Shown piece by piece: positions 17,168-26,130 of a DNA stretch of 64,000 nucleotides. Below the pieces are notes generated by a model, which saw only the letters and a program-made list of their open reading frames with translations, did no database searches and was not told where the DNA came from. Source of the DNA: Pseudogracilibacillus sp037892545 (lineage in GTDB: Bacteria; Bacillota; Bacilli; Bacillales; Amphibacillaceae); NCBI RefSeq assembly GCF_037892545.1, contig NZ_JBBKBG010000002.1:186001-250000 (forward strand), written 5' to 3'. Position numbers and translations under genes: made by a program. Within the stretch, counting starts at the first letter, position 1. Every line of letters begins with the position of its first letter.

Positions 17168-18097
17168 TTATTCATTTATCTTTTTTAAAAATGCGTCGAT
17201 ATCATTAATTGTTTTTTTAATTTGTTCGAAAAATACTTCAGGTGTTGTAAAGTAGGAATGGACAAGTCCATCCTCGGTAATTTGTTCTACTTGTACACCT
17301 GCATGTTTTAATCTGTTGCCATAGCGAATTCCTTCATCACGAAGTACATCGTTTTCTGCAGTAATGATGAGTGCTGGTGGTAAATCAGTCAGATTGTCAT
17401 GAAACAAAGGGGATGCCACTGGATTTAGAACATCATTTTTATCTGTTACATAATAATCTATACACCATTTCATTAGGTTTTTCGTCAATCCAAACCCTTC
17501 ATGAAATTGTTCGTATGAATCAGATTCCATCGTTAAATCTGTTATCGGATAGATTAAAATTTGTGCATTAATTTTTGGTCCTTTATTTTCTCTTGATGCA
17601 ATAGCTGTAACTGTCGCTAAGTTCCCGCCAGAACTATCACCACAAACAGATATATTCGTTTGAATCCCATTTAATTCTTTGGCGTTTTCATGTACCCACG
17701 TAAATGCAGCATATGCATCTTGTACTGGTACTGGAAAAGGGTACTCTGGTGCTAAACGATAATCGACAGAAATGACGATATGTTCTGTTTTGGCACAAAT
17801 CATCTGGCAACTAATATGGGAGGTGTTTAAGTCGCCTGTAACCCAACCGCCACCATGATAATATATAATAATCGGAAAGGGTCCTTCGCCTTTCGGTGTA
17901 TATATACGTAATGTTATTTCTCCTTTATCGACTTTAATCGTTTCATCCACGATGTTGCCAATAGGGTCGAGCTCGGCTTCAAAAGGTGCTCCTGCCGCCA
18001 TTATTTCTCTAGCTTCTTCATAATTTTTTTGATGAAGTGTTCGTAATGGTACTGCATTTTCGACAAATAGTTTAGCTTCCTTTGATAATCCACTCAT
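17168..18097 (-). CDS. alpha/beta hydrolase, hormone-sensitive-lipase-like esterase
   Basis: This is a cytoplasmic esterase or lipase of the HSL/class IV family. It has the oxyanion-hole motif HGGGW, the nucleophile elbow GDSSGGN, the acid in NDVLRDEG, and the catalytic His in GLVHSYF. The length is about 310 residues, normal for the family. The ATG farthest upstream (18118) precedes the ribosome site AAAAGGGG; the ATG of MSGLSKEAKL at 18097 has correct spacing and is preferred. It is divergent from the acyl-CoA synthetase gene across about 215 bases, which show no clear operator. The substrate is unknown; short-chain esters are likely. Confidence 0.88.
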   Translation of the reverse strand: MSGLSKEAKLFVENAVPLRTLHQKNYEEAREIMAAGAPFEAELDPIGNIVDETIKVDKGEITLRIYTPKGEGPFPIIIYYHGGGWVTGDLNTSHISCQMICAKTEHIVISVDYRLAPEYPFPVPVQDAYAAFTWVHENAKELNGIQTNISVCGDSSGGNLATVTAIASRENKGPKINAQILIYPITDLTMESDSYEQFHEGFGLTKNLMKWCIDYYVTDKNDVLNPVASPLFHDNLTDLPPALIITAENDVLRDEGIRYGNRLKHAGVQVEQITEDGLVHSYFTTPEVFFEQIKKTINDIDAFLKKINE

Positions 18098-18311
18098 ATT
18101 CATACCCCTTTTCATCATAAGTTCATGGCTCTAAAGGTAGTTCGACAATTTTAGTATAACATTATTAGACTGTTTTTTATACATGGAATATGTAAGTTCA
18201 TAAAATTTCAAGGCATTTTATACGTTTTATAGAACTTTTTACGGGTATAAATAATTAAAATGAGAGCGATTACATACTCTGTATATAAAATAATGAAGGG
18301 GGAATTATAAA

Positions 18312-19874
18312 TTGGATAAGCAAATTCAACGAACGAGGCGTAATACGTTGGGTGATTTGCTAACGAGAACCGTTGCAAGATATCCGAAAAAGCGGGCGTT
18401 TTTGTATAAAGATCTTGATATAACATATGAAGAGTTAGATATGCTCGTGAATCAGACGGCAAATGGTTTATGGCATGATGGAGTAAAAAAAGGTGATAGG
18501 TTAGCAGTTCTATCGAAAAACAATTTGGATTTTGTCATCGTTACATTTGCACTTGCTCGTATCGGTGCGGTAATGGTTCCGATGAATTATATGTTGAAGG
18601 AAAAGGATATTGCTTATATTTTAAAAGATGCTCAAGTGATTGGCATGTTTGCAGAAAAAGAATTTATTACGGTATTAGACGATGCGAGTGACGGGTTAGA
18701 AATTCGACATCGTTTTGTTTTAGAGTCGCTTGAGACCCCAGTATCAGACGTATGGATGTTGCTTGATGAATTACAAAAAAGTCAGCCAATAGATCATGTC
18801 GAAGAATCGATTTTGGATGATGATTTGGCTCATGTTTTATATACGAGTGGGACGGAGTCGGATCCGAAAGGTGTCATGTTATCACATAAAAGTATTATGC
18901 ATGAATATGCTAGTTGTATTATTGATGGGTACATGGATGTGAACGATATGTTCGTACATGCATTGCCATTTTATCATAGTGCACAATTACATGTGTTTTT
19001 AGGACCGAGTATATATATTGGGGCAACAGGGATTATTTTAGATGTAGCGAGCCCGGAAAAAATAATGGAGACGATTGAACGTTATGGTGCGAATCAATTG
19101 TTTGCCCCACCGACTGTGTGGATTGCCATGTTACGTCATCCGACATTTGATGCATTCAATTTATCGACCTTAGAAAAATGTTATTATGGAGCGGCAATTA
19201 TGCCACGGGAGGTTTTAAAAGAATTGACAGATCGATTGCCGAATGCGAAATTTTGGAATTTTTATGGACAGACTGAAGTTGCGCCACTTGCAACGGCATT
19301 ACAACCGGAAGATCAATTAAGGAAGTTAGGTTCTGCTGGAAAACCGGCACTACATGTCGAAACGAAAATTGTGGATGATGATGGATTGGAAGTAGCACGT
19401 GGTGAAATAGGAGAAATTGTGCATCGAACACCACACGCAATGATTGGTTATTGGAATAATCCAGAAAAAACGGCGGAAGCGTTTCAAAATGGATGGTTTC
19501 ATAGTGGGGATTTAGGTGTCATGGATGAAGAGGGGTATATAACGATTGTCGATCGAAAAAAGGATATGATTAATACAGGTGGAATCAATGTTGCGAGCCG
19601 TGAAGTAGAGGAAGTAATCTATGAAATGAAAGAAGTTGCAGAAGTAGCAGTAATTGGTGTGCAGGATGATTATTGGATTGAAGCAATCGCTGCTGTTATT
19701 GTTCAAAAAGATGGAGAGACAGTAGAGGAAGAAGCAGTGATAGAATTTTGTAAAGCTGTTTTACCGAGTTTTAAAGTCCCAAAACAAATCCATTATGTGG
19801 AACAACTTCCCAAAAATCCGAGTGGTAAAGTGTTAAAAAAAGATTTACGTGACAAATTTCAACAAATGAATTAA
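18312..19874 (+). CDS. acyl-CoA synthetase (AMP-forming)
   Basis: This is an ANL-superfamily adenylating enzyme that activates a carboxylic acid, probably a fatty acid, to its CoA thioester. The motifs are the P-loop-like YTSGTESDPKGVMLSH, YGQTEVAP, the hinge region GWFHSGDLGVMDEEGYITIVDRKKDMI, and the C-terminal catalytic Lys in NPSGKVLKK. The length of 520 residues is typical. Initiation is at TTG 18312 behind GGGGGA. It stands alone with a hairpin after it. The best fit is FadD-like long- or medium-chain ligase; the exact substrate cannot be read. Confidence 0.88.
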   Translation: MDKQIQRTRRNTLGDLLTRTVARYPKKRAFLYKDLDITYEELDMLVNQTANGLWHDGVKKGDRLAVLSKNNLDFVIVTFALARIGAVMVPMNYMLKEKDIAYILKDAQVIGMFAEKEFITVLDDASDGLEIRHRFVLESLETPVSDVWMLLDELQKSQPIDHVEESILDDDLAHVLYTSGTESDPKGVMLSHKSIMHEYASCIIDGYMDVNDMFVHALPFYHSAQLHVFLGPSIYIGATGIILDVASPEKIMETIERYGANQLFAPPTVWIAMLRHPTFDAFNLSTLEKCYYGAAIMPREVLKELTDRLPNAKFWNFYGQTEVAPLATALQPEDQLRKLGSAGKPALHVETKIVDDDGLEVARGEIGEIVHRTPHAMIGYWNNPEKTAEAFQNGWFHSGDLGVMDEEGYITIVDRKKDMINTGGINVASREVEEVIYEMKEVAEVAVIGVQDDYWIEAIAAVIVQKDGETVEEEAVIEFCKAVLPSFKVPKQIHYVEQLPKNPSGKVLKKDLRDKFQQMN

Positions 19875-19878
19875 ATAA

Positions 19879-19964
19879 AAAACCGCTTCCTTTATGGTTG
19901 TCATCCTTACAATTAGATTTTCTACTCTAAATACTGGGGCAGTACCTATTAGGGAGCGGTTTTA
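19879..19964. terminator. possible long-loop bidirectional terminator
   Basis: AAAACCGCTTCC near 19881 pairs imperfectly with GGAGCGGTTTT ending at 19963, with a loop of about 60 bases. It separates the convergent synthetase and SnoaL-like genes. The loop is longer than usual. Confidence 0.5.
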
Positions 19965-19967
19965 CGT

Positions 19968-20342
19968 TTAGACGTAAATAAAATATGACGTTATTTTTTT
20001 AATTTTTGCTTGTTTACGAAATGTCCCAAATTGAAATACATTACTAAAGGCAATTTTCCTCCCGTTTTGTACATAATGACCATTAGTTGAACCGACATTT
20101 CCGTGTGTAATGATATGGTCTAAATGTAAGACGGTCGTTTTTCCGCCGTGTAGGGCATGTAATGCTTCTTGAATATCACTTATTCCTTTAATCGTTCGAT
20201 TGCCGATGATTTCCCATGTTGCATTATTACTTAACTGTTCGGTAAAATATGCGACATCATTTTCTGCGAGTGCAATCGACATGTTTTTTAGAATCCCTTT
20301 TTTAGGGGAGTTTTTTGTTACAATATCTCCTTCGATTTCCAT
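19968..20342 (-). CDS. SnoaL/NTF2-like protein
   Basis: This 124-residue single-domain protein has the look of the cystatin-like NTF2 fold: an N-terminal helix (SIALAENDVAYFTEQLSNNATWEIIGNRTIKGISDI) with the typical W-x-I-x-G-x3-I-x-G strand pair, then strands (TVLHLDHIITHGN; AFSNVFQF). Such proteins bind small hydrophobic ligands or act as ketosteroid-isomerase-like enzymes, but no catalytic residue can be assigned. A ribosome site (GAGGAG) precedes ATG 20342. It is convergent with the acyl-CoA synthetase gene. The 408 bases upstream, to 20750, contain no gene. Confidence 0.75.
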   Translation of the reverse strand: MEIEGDIVTKNSPKKGILKNMSIALAENDVAYFTEQLSNNATWEIIGNRTIKGISDIQEALHALHGGKTTVLHLDHIITHGNVGSTNGHYVQNGRKIAFSNVFQFGTFRKQAKIKKITSYFIYV

Positions 20343-20675
20343 ATGAAGTCCTCCTCATATAATATGTTGAAGCCATATTTTTGGCAATAATTTATTTGTT
20401 TAAATTTGCTCATACTTCGTTCACTTTTCACTCTTGTGGACGCTTTCAGACCGATTTCAGCCGAAAGTGAAAGAATTTTACTTTCTCTGTTTATCCCTTA
20501 TAACATCTTGATGATGGCATAACTATTTATTTGGTTCTTGGCATATTACTGCAAGGCTTTTATGTAGTTTATCATATTAGAATTCTCTATTGAAAGTAGT
20601 TGCTACCTGTTACAGATAATTTGTACGATTTTAACTTTTGACTTTATGTACAAACTTCACTATGATTAAATAGAG

Positions 20676-20693
20676 AAGTTCGAAATAGAGATA
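20676..20693 (+). promoter_or_regulatory. possible MhqR-type operator half-site
   Basis: The segment ending CGAAATAGAGATA matches the right half and centre of the Bacillus MhqR operator (consensus TATCTCGAATTCGAGATA) at roughly 13 of 18 positions. The left half is poor. It lies 58 bases before an MhqD-like hydrolase gene, which MhqR controls in B. subtilis. This is a weak call. Confidence 0.25.
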
Positions 20694-20750
20694 ATTATAT
20701 GAAATATTACCCAGGAAATAGTATGGATAAAACTAGAAGGGAATGATGGC

Positions 20751-21350
20751 ATGAAACATATATTTGAAAAAGGCTCCTCAGATATAACTTTACTTTTGTT
20801 GCATGGAACAGGTGGAACAGAGCATGATTTAATACAATTAGGAAAAATGGTTGCACCGGGAGCATCTATCTTAAGTGTACGAGGAAATGTTCTTGAAAAT
20901 GGTATGCCGCGTTTTTTTAGACGGTTTGAAGAAGGTGTTTTTGATGAAGAAGACCTTATTTTTAGAACGAAAGAATTGTATGCATTTTTAGATGAAGCAT
21001 CGAAAAAATACGATTTTGACCGCACAAAAATGGTGGCGATTGGGTATTCAAATGGTGCAAATATTGCTGCTAGTTTATTATTCCATTATGAAGATGCATT
21101 AATTGGGGCGATCTTACACCACCCAATGGTACCACGTCGTGGAATATCATTACCTAATTTAACAGGGACACATGTATTAATTACTGCGGGAGAATTAGAT
21201 CCAATGTGTCCGGCGCAAGAATCAATAGATTTAGAAACGTTGTTAGTAGAAGCTCAAGCAGAGGTAGAGGTGTTTTGGACACCTGGTGGGCATCAGTTAG
21301 TACAAGGAGAAGTAGAGAGAGCGAAAAATTGGTTTCATGAGAATTTTTAA
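20751..21350 (+). CDS. MhqD-like carboxylesterase/hydrolase
   Basis: This 199-residue alpha/beta hydrolase belongs to the carboxylesterase/phospholipase group, to which the B. subtilis quinone-stress hydrolase MhqD belongs. Motifs are LLHGTGGTEHD (oxyanion loop), the nucleophile GYSNGAN, the acid region TAGELDPMCPA, and the catalytic His in TPGGHQL. It starts behind GAAGGGAATG-like sequence at ATG 20751. It stands alone, followed by a terminator-like hairpin. Assignment to MhqD specifically rests on size, the GxSNGA motif and a weak operator-like site upstream. Confidence 0.8.
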   Translation: MKHIFEKGSSDITLLLLHGTGGTEHDLIQLGKMVAPGASILSVRGNVLENGMPRFFRRFEEGVFDEEDLIFRTKELYAFLDEASKKYDFDRTKMVAIGYSNGANIAASLLFHYEDALIGAILHHPMVPRRGISLPNLTGTHVLITAGELDPMCPAQESIDLETLLVEAQAEVEVFWTPGGHQLVQGEVERAKNWFHENF

Positions 21351-21369
21351 GAGAATCTTATCATAAAAT

Positions 21370-21415
21370 AAAGTGGTGCAGGCTAGTTTATCTATGCTTG
21401 TGTCACTTTTTGTGC
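21370..21415 (+). terminator. terminator after the MhqD-like gene
   Basis: An imperfect stem, AAGTGGTGCAGGC with GCTTGTGTCACTT, is followed by TTTTTG. The next 170 bases contain nothing I recognise. Confidence 0.6.
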
Positions 21416-21583
21416 TTAATAGAGAACTAACAATACGCTTTTTCTCTTCCTACATGTGAAAATAATAAAAAGGCTTTTCCTTCTATTTCTATTAGGCTTT
21501 CTTCATGTGGAGTGGGTATGCATCCATAGTATTTGTTCATCTTTTGTGAAGGGATTTATAACTAAAATCTATAAATATATAGT

Positions 21584-21631
21584 CATTTAGTATTTGTGCA
21601 TATAGCTAATTTGACATATACTAAATGGTAT
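21584..21631 (+). promoter_or_regulatory. inverted repeats around a -35 element upstream of the YjiH-like gene
   Basis: CATTTAGTAT (21584-21593) recurs as its exact complement ATACTAAATG (21618-21627). A consensus -35 TTGACA sits at 21611-21616 between the arms. The right arm is also part of ATAC-N6-GTAT (21618-21631), a LysR-type T-N11-A style motif. This looks like a control region for the transporter-like gene. The -10 is not clear. Confidence 0.4.
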
Positions 21632-21701
21632 TAAATGTATGTCTTTTCAAGTAATTTATGAAAGCGCTATATTTATCTCGCAATGGAAAGGAAGAATGAA
21701 A

Positions 21702-23012
21702 ATGGGAAATGAGAAGAGCATTTATAATACTGGCAATTATATAAAGTTTTTTGTGCTTAGTTTTATCGGAATATTCACATTTTTTATCCCGATTACGATC
21801 AATGATAATCGAACGATTCCTTTAGATCATATCGTTACGTTCTTAAAAGAAACGTTTGGTCCAGCCATTCCCTACTATATTTTAATCGTTATTATCATGG
21901 GAGCGGTGTATCCGTTTTGGAAAAAAACGTGGAATAAAAATGTGGTCGAAATCATTTTATCTATATTTAAAGTAATCGGAGCAATTGTTACAGTAATGTT
22001 AGTGTTCAATTTTGCCCCTGCTTGGATGGCAGACCCAGATATGGCGCCATATTTATTTGATAAACTTGTAATGTCTGTAGGATTAATTGTCCCTGTCGGT
22101 GCGGTATTTTTAGCGTTGTTAGTTGGCTATGGTTTGTTAGAATTTGTAGGAGTATTTTTGCAACCTGTTATGCGCCCGATTTGGAAAACACCGGGACGAT
22201 CAGCGATTGATGCTGTTGCTTCTTTTGTAGGAAGTTATGGAATCGGTTTACTTATTACCAACCGTGTGTTTAAAAAAGGGATGTATACCGTTCGAGAAGC
22301 GACCATTATTGCAACGGGATTTTCGACAGTTTCTGTTACATTCATGATTATTATCGCAAAAACTTTAGATATGATGGATATTTGGAATATTTATTTCTGG
22401 GTCACATTAGTTGTCACATTTTTAGTAACAGCAATCACCGTTCGTATTTGGCCGTTAAGTAAATTAAGTGATGATTATTATGAAGGGCAAGAAGGACATC
22501 CAGAACAAATTGTAAAAGAAGATAAGTTAAAGGTTGCTTGGGGTCAAGCGATGGAAGTGGCAGATAAGGCACCATCTTTACCGAAAAATATTTGGATTAA
22601 CTTTAAAGATGGGTTTGAAATGACCATGGCAATTTTACCATCGATTATGTCGATTGGCTTATTAGGGCTTGTTTTATCTGAATATACACCATTATTTGAT
22701 ATTATTGGGTATATTTTCTATCCTTTTACGTGGTTAATGCAAGTGCCTGAACCATTGTTAGCAGCGAAGGCGTCAGCGATTGAAATTGCCGAAATGTTTT
22801 TACCGTCATTACTCGTAGTAGATGCACCATTAATTACGAAATTCGTAACAGCAGTTGTATCTGTATCAGCAATTTTGTTTTTCTCTGCGCTTATTCCTTG
22901 TATTTTAGCAACGGAAATTCCTGTAAGTATTCCAAAGTTAATTGTGATTTGGATTGAGCGTACGATTTTAACTATTATTATCGTTACACCAATTGCATAT
23001 TTATTACTCTAG
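21702..23012 (+). CDS. YjiH-family membrane protein (nucleoside-recognition 'gate' domain)
   Basis: This is a polytopic inner-membrane protein of about 436 residues with 10 or so hydrophobic segments. It carries two gate-like repeats (the first around VVEFVG-like LLEFVGVFLQPVMRPIWKTPGRSAIDAVASFVGSYG region, the second around FYPFTWLMQVPEP). This matches the YjiH family, whose substrate is unknown; members often sit beside amino-acid catabolism genes. The start chosen is ATG 21702, 9 bases after AAAGGAAG; an upstream ATG at 21639 lacks a ribosome site. A hisC-like gene follows after 74 bases and the hut genes lie 3 kb downstream, so transport linked to histidine or a relative is possible but unproven. 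Confidence 0.78.
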   Translation: MGNEKSIYNTGNYIKFFVLSFIGIFTFFIPITINDNRTIPLDHIVTFLKETFGPAIPYYILIVIIMGAVYPFWKKTWNKNVVEIILSIFKVIGAIVTVMLVFNFAPAWMADPDMAPYLFDKLVMSVGLIVPVGAVFLALLVGYGLLEFVGVFLQPVMRPIWKTPGRSAIDAVASFVGSYGIGLLITNRVFKKGMYTVREATIIATGFSTVSVTFMIIIAKTLDMMDIWNIYFWVTLVVTFLVTAITVRIWPLSKLSDDYYEGQEGHPEQIVKEDKLKVAWGQAMEVADKAPSLPKNIWINFKDGFEMTMAILPSIMSIGLLGLVLSEYTPLFDIIGYIFYPFTWLMQVPEPLLAAKASAIEIAEMFLPSLLVVDAPLITKFVTAVVSVSAILFFSALIPCILATEIPVSIPKLIVIWIERTILTIIIVTPIAYLLL

Positions 23013-23086
23013 CCTAACATTGAAGTGTCTCTGTTGAAAAGCTTTACAATTATTTTATGAGCATTCATAGGAAAGAGGTGTTTGAA

Positions 23087-24170
23087 ATGGAATGGAGAAA
23101 AGAGGTGGAACAAATTGCCGCATATGTTCCAGGTAAATCCATCGAAGAAGTAAAACAACAATACGGTTTAGAGGAAGTACATCGTCTCGCATCGAATGAG
23201 AATCCTTTAGGACCTTCTGAAAAAGCACAACGAGCAATGCAAAAAGCAGTACTGGAAACGCATTTGTATCCTGATACGTCTGCAAGTGCATTAAGAGAAG
23301 TATTAGCAGAAACTTATCATGTAAGTGCGGATGAAATAATGACGGGAAATGGTGCAGATAATGTTATATCGATCGTTGTTAGTGCTTATGTCAATGAAGG
23401 GGATGAAGTGCTCTATTGCACACCGACTTTTCCAGCATACCGTTCTTCCACCTTATTGATGGGTGGTGTTCCAGTAGAAGTTCCATTACGCGAAGATTTT
23501 ACGTTTGATTTACATGCGATGAAGGAAAATATTACCGAGAAAACGAAATTAATTTTTATTTGTAACCCGAATAATCCAACAGGAACAATCGTTGATCATG
23601 AGGAAATTGAGGCATTTATTCGCGATGTGCCAAAAGATGTATTGGTAGTTTTAGATGAGGCGTATATCGAATATGTAGATGTAGAAGGATATAAAACTGG
23701 AATTGATTTATTCAAAGCAGGATATAATGTCTTAACGATTCGTACATTTTCTAAGTTTTATAGTTTAGCAGGTTTACGTGTTGGTTATGCAATAGGAACG
23801 AAAAAAAGTATTAGAACCAATGCTTCGTTTACGTGAACCATTTGCATTAAATCGTGTAGCAATAGCCGGTGCAGTCGAAAGTATAAAAGATGTGGCATTT
23901 GGTGAAAAACATATGAAGATGAATCGTGAAGAAAAGTTATTTGTAACAGAGCAATTAGTAGCATTAGGGTGTAAGGTTTACCCATCACATACGAATTTTA
24001 TCTTCGTTGATATGAAACAAGATGGTGTTGTACTTTTTGAAAAGCTTTTAGAAAAAGGATTCATTATTCGTCCATGTGCAGGTTGGGGATTACAAAATTA
24101 TGTTCGTATTTCTATCGGTACACATGAGCAAAATAAGCAATTCATCGATCTATTAAAGGACATTTTATAA
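23087..24170 (+). pseudogene. hisC: hisC-like aminotransferase, single-base frameshift
   Basis: Together two overlapping reading frames give a complete PLP-dependent fold-type I aminotransferase of about 360 residues. The first frame has SNENPLGPSEKA, the PLP-binding region NGADNVI, ICNPNNPTGTI, LDEAYIEYV and the Schiff-base Lys in TFSKFYSLAGLRVGYAIG. It breaks after GTKK at an A7 run (23801-23807). With one A fewer, the protein continues as VLEPMLRLREPFALNRVAI in the second frame and runs to 24170 (IRPCAGWGLQNYVRISIG). The start is ATG 23087 behind AGAGGTG. It may be a sequencing error, a real loss, or slippage on the A-run. Similarity is to histidinol-phosphate aminotransferase, but it is not in a his operon and may be a paralogue with another substrate. 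Confidence 0.85.
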
Positions 24171-24222
24171 AAAAATACGAACGATCTGGTCTTTACATGA
24201 GTAGCCAATCGTTCGTGTTTTT
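24171..24222. terminator. bidirectional terminator
   Basis: ACGAACGAT (24177-24185) pairs with ATCGTTCGT (24208-24216), flanked by an A-run and GTTTTTC. It separates the convergent hisC-like and lysR-type genes. Confidence 0.85.
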
Positions 24223-24224
24223 CT

Positions 24225-25121
24225 TTAAGCGTTATTTTCGTAAAAGAAGTTTTTCGTTATATCAATAAACTGCTCGATGACAGGTGGTAAATAACGCCCT
24301 TTTAAAAAGGCGATATAGACAGTGCGGGATAAACGGTCATTGTCAAAATGTTTAATTTGAGATGAGTCAATATGGAAGGAACGGATGTAATTTTCAGGTA
24401 CGATTGTCACACCGATTCCTTCCTCTACTAATGAGTATGCTGTTTCAAAACGTTCGATTTCAAACTTAATATTCGGGGTAATACCGAGTTCGAGAAATTC
24501 GTTTAAAATATCGTCTCTCGTTTGAAATCCTTCTTTGCAAATAATAAATTGCTCATTTTTAATATCTTGGAAACAAATCGTTTCTTTTTGTTGTAACGAA
24601 TGATTTTTCGGCAAGAGGGCGACGAGATTTTCTTTATATATTGGAATTGATTTTATTTCATCTGATTTGAATCGTTGGTTAGTAATGGCTAAATGGATTT
24701 TATAATTTTGTAATGCCTGCTCTACTTTTTTTAGTCCAAGTACTTCAAGTAATTTGATTCGTACGTCAGGTAATCTTTCGTTATATGTTGCAATTACTTT
24801 AGGTAGCCAAAATTTGACAGATTCAATGAGGCCGATTTGAATTTCCAATGGTCCGTTATCTTTTAAACGAAGGATTTCATTTTCAACATAATGGAAATGT
24901 TGAATAAGTTTTTTAGATTCCTTATACACAATCTCTCCTTCTTTCGTCAGTTGAAAATTACGTGTACTTCGTTCAATTAATTTTAAGTTGACACTCGTTT
25001 CTAGTTTTTTTATAGCTGAACTTAAAGAAGGTTGGGATATATGTAAATGTTGTGCGGCTTTCGTAAATGAGCCTTGGTCGACTAAAGTTGTGAAATAATG
25101 TAATAATCGATAATCCATCAT
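24225..25121 (-). CDS. LysR-family transcriptional regulator
   Basis: This is a typical 298-residue LysR protein. An N-terminal winged helix (YRLLHYFTTLVDQGSFTKAAQHLHISQPSLSSAIKKLE) is followed by a long linker helix and a two-lobed effector domain from about residue 90 (EIQIGLIESVKFWLPK; EEGIGVTIVPENY). Start codons ATG-ATG follow AAGGTGAT. It is divergent from a RidA-like gene across about 100 bases, the classic LysR arrangement, so that gene is a likely target. Regulation of the YjiH/hisC-like unit is possible; an ATAC-N6-GTAT motif lies upstream of it. The effector is unknown. Confidence 0.92.
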   Translation of the reverse strand: MMDYRLLHYFTTLVDQGSFTKAAQHLHISQPSLSSAIKKLETSVNLKLIERSTRNFQLTKEGEIVYKESKKLIQHFHYVENEILRLKDNGPLEIQIGLIESVKFWLPKVIATYNERLPDVRIKLLEVLGLKKVEQALQNYKIHLAITNQRFKSDEIKSIPIYKENLVALLPKNHSLQQKETICFQDIKNEQFIICKEGFQTRDDILNEFLELGITPNIKFEIERFETAYSLVEEGIGVTIVPENYIRSFHIDSSQIKHFDNDRLSRTVYIAFLKGRYLPPVIEQFIDITKNFFYENNA

Positions 25122-25220
25122 GTATCACCTTGTCTTTTTTGATTGATTTGTAGCTTAATTATAACATATATTTATAAATAGAAGAGAATATATAGTTTAT
25201 ACAGAAAGGAAAATGAAAAT

Positions 25221-25682
25221 ATGAATATATATGATCGTTTAGATGAATTGAATCTAACATTACCGAAAGCACCAGAACCTGCAGGGTTATATATTACGAG
25301 CCAAACGACTGGTAATTTATTGTATACGTCAGGACAAGATTGCCGAGCTGAAAATGGTGAGTTTCCTTTTACAGGGAAAGTGGGAGTAGATTTATCAGTT
25401 GAAGAAGGGTATGAAGCGGCACGGTTAACAGCGCTAAATTGTTTATCTGTCATTGAAAAGGAATTAGGGGATTTAAATCGTGTGAAAAAAATTGTCAAAT
25501 TGTTATGTTTCGTAAACTCAAAAGATGATTTTATAGAACAACCTTCCGTGATGAACGGGGCTTCTCAATTATTGATAGATGTGTTTGGAGATGTAGGTAA
25601 ACATGCACGTACAGCAGTATCTACACCATCATTACCATTTAATATTCCGTTAGAAATGGAAATGATCGTTGAATTTGAGTAA
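25221..25682 (+). CDS. RidA/YjgF-family protein
   Basis: This 153-residue protein is of the RidA superfamily (enamine/imine deaminases that quench reactive products of PLP enzymes). It has LPKAPEPAGLYITSQTTGNLLYTSGQ, a central alpha-helical stretch EEGYEAARLTALNCLSVIEKELGDLNRVKKIVKL, and the C-terminal VFGDVGKHARTAVSTPSLPFNIPLEMEMI. The Arg of HARTAV occupies the substrate-carboxylate position. It is longer than RidA itself and belongs to the YjgF-like group with an N-terminal extension. The start follows AGAAAGGA. Divergence from the LysR gene and closeness to an aminotransferase suggest amino-acid catabolism. Confidence 0.88.
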   Translation: MNIYDRLDELNLTLPKAPEPAGLYITSQTTGNLLYTSGQDCRAENGEFPFTGKVGVDLSVEEGYEAARLTALNCLSVIEKELGDLNRVKKIVKLLCFVNSKDDFIEQPSVMNGASQLLIDVFGDVGKHARTAVSTPSLPFNIPLEMEMIVEFE

Positions 25683-25753
25683 GTGAACGATCGTGTTTTA
25701 TGGTAGTTTGACAACTTAGATTTATGGAGCGATGACGTTGAGTAAATAAAATG

Positions 25754-25800
25754 AAAAGGGAATTCCAGTAGAAATTAATTTACTGAAATTCCCTTTTATC
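25754..25800 (+). terminator. terminator after the RidA-like gene
   Basis: AAAAGGGAATTCCAGTA pairs with TTACTGAAATTCCCTTTT around a short loop, with T-rich sequence after. About 330 bases follow before hutG; a short open frame there (25868-26056) is not supported as a gene. Confidence 0.8.
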
Positions 25801-26130
25801 GTCCACAGGGATTTTCCCGAGCTTTTTTAGTCTAGCTCTGAATAAAGTTTATCCTTTCTTCACAATCATGACGGAGTTACATCTAACTAATTATTTACTG
25901 ATCATTTTTTCGTTGCAATTATTTTTAAACTATACGATATGTTCGAAGGAATATGGCAGTCCTTCATGGTTTTATTGCATGTCAAAAAGAGAAAATAGAT
26001 GCTTTTTGTACACTATTCTATTGAGGAATTTTATTATTTATAACAATAAACTATAAATATATAGAAAATACATATTGGAGATTATAAATATCTTGAATTA
26101 ATATAGAAGTAACAGTATTGTAGATTGGGG

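Noticed and set aside
25868..26056. 62-residue open frame before hutG
   Set aside because: No good ribosome site, odd composition, and no recognisable product.
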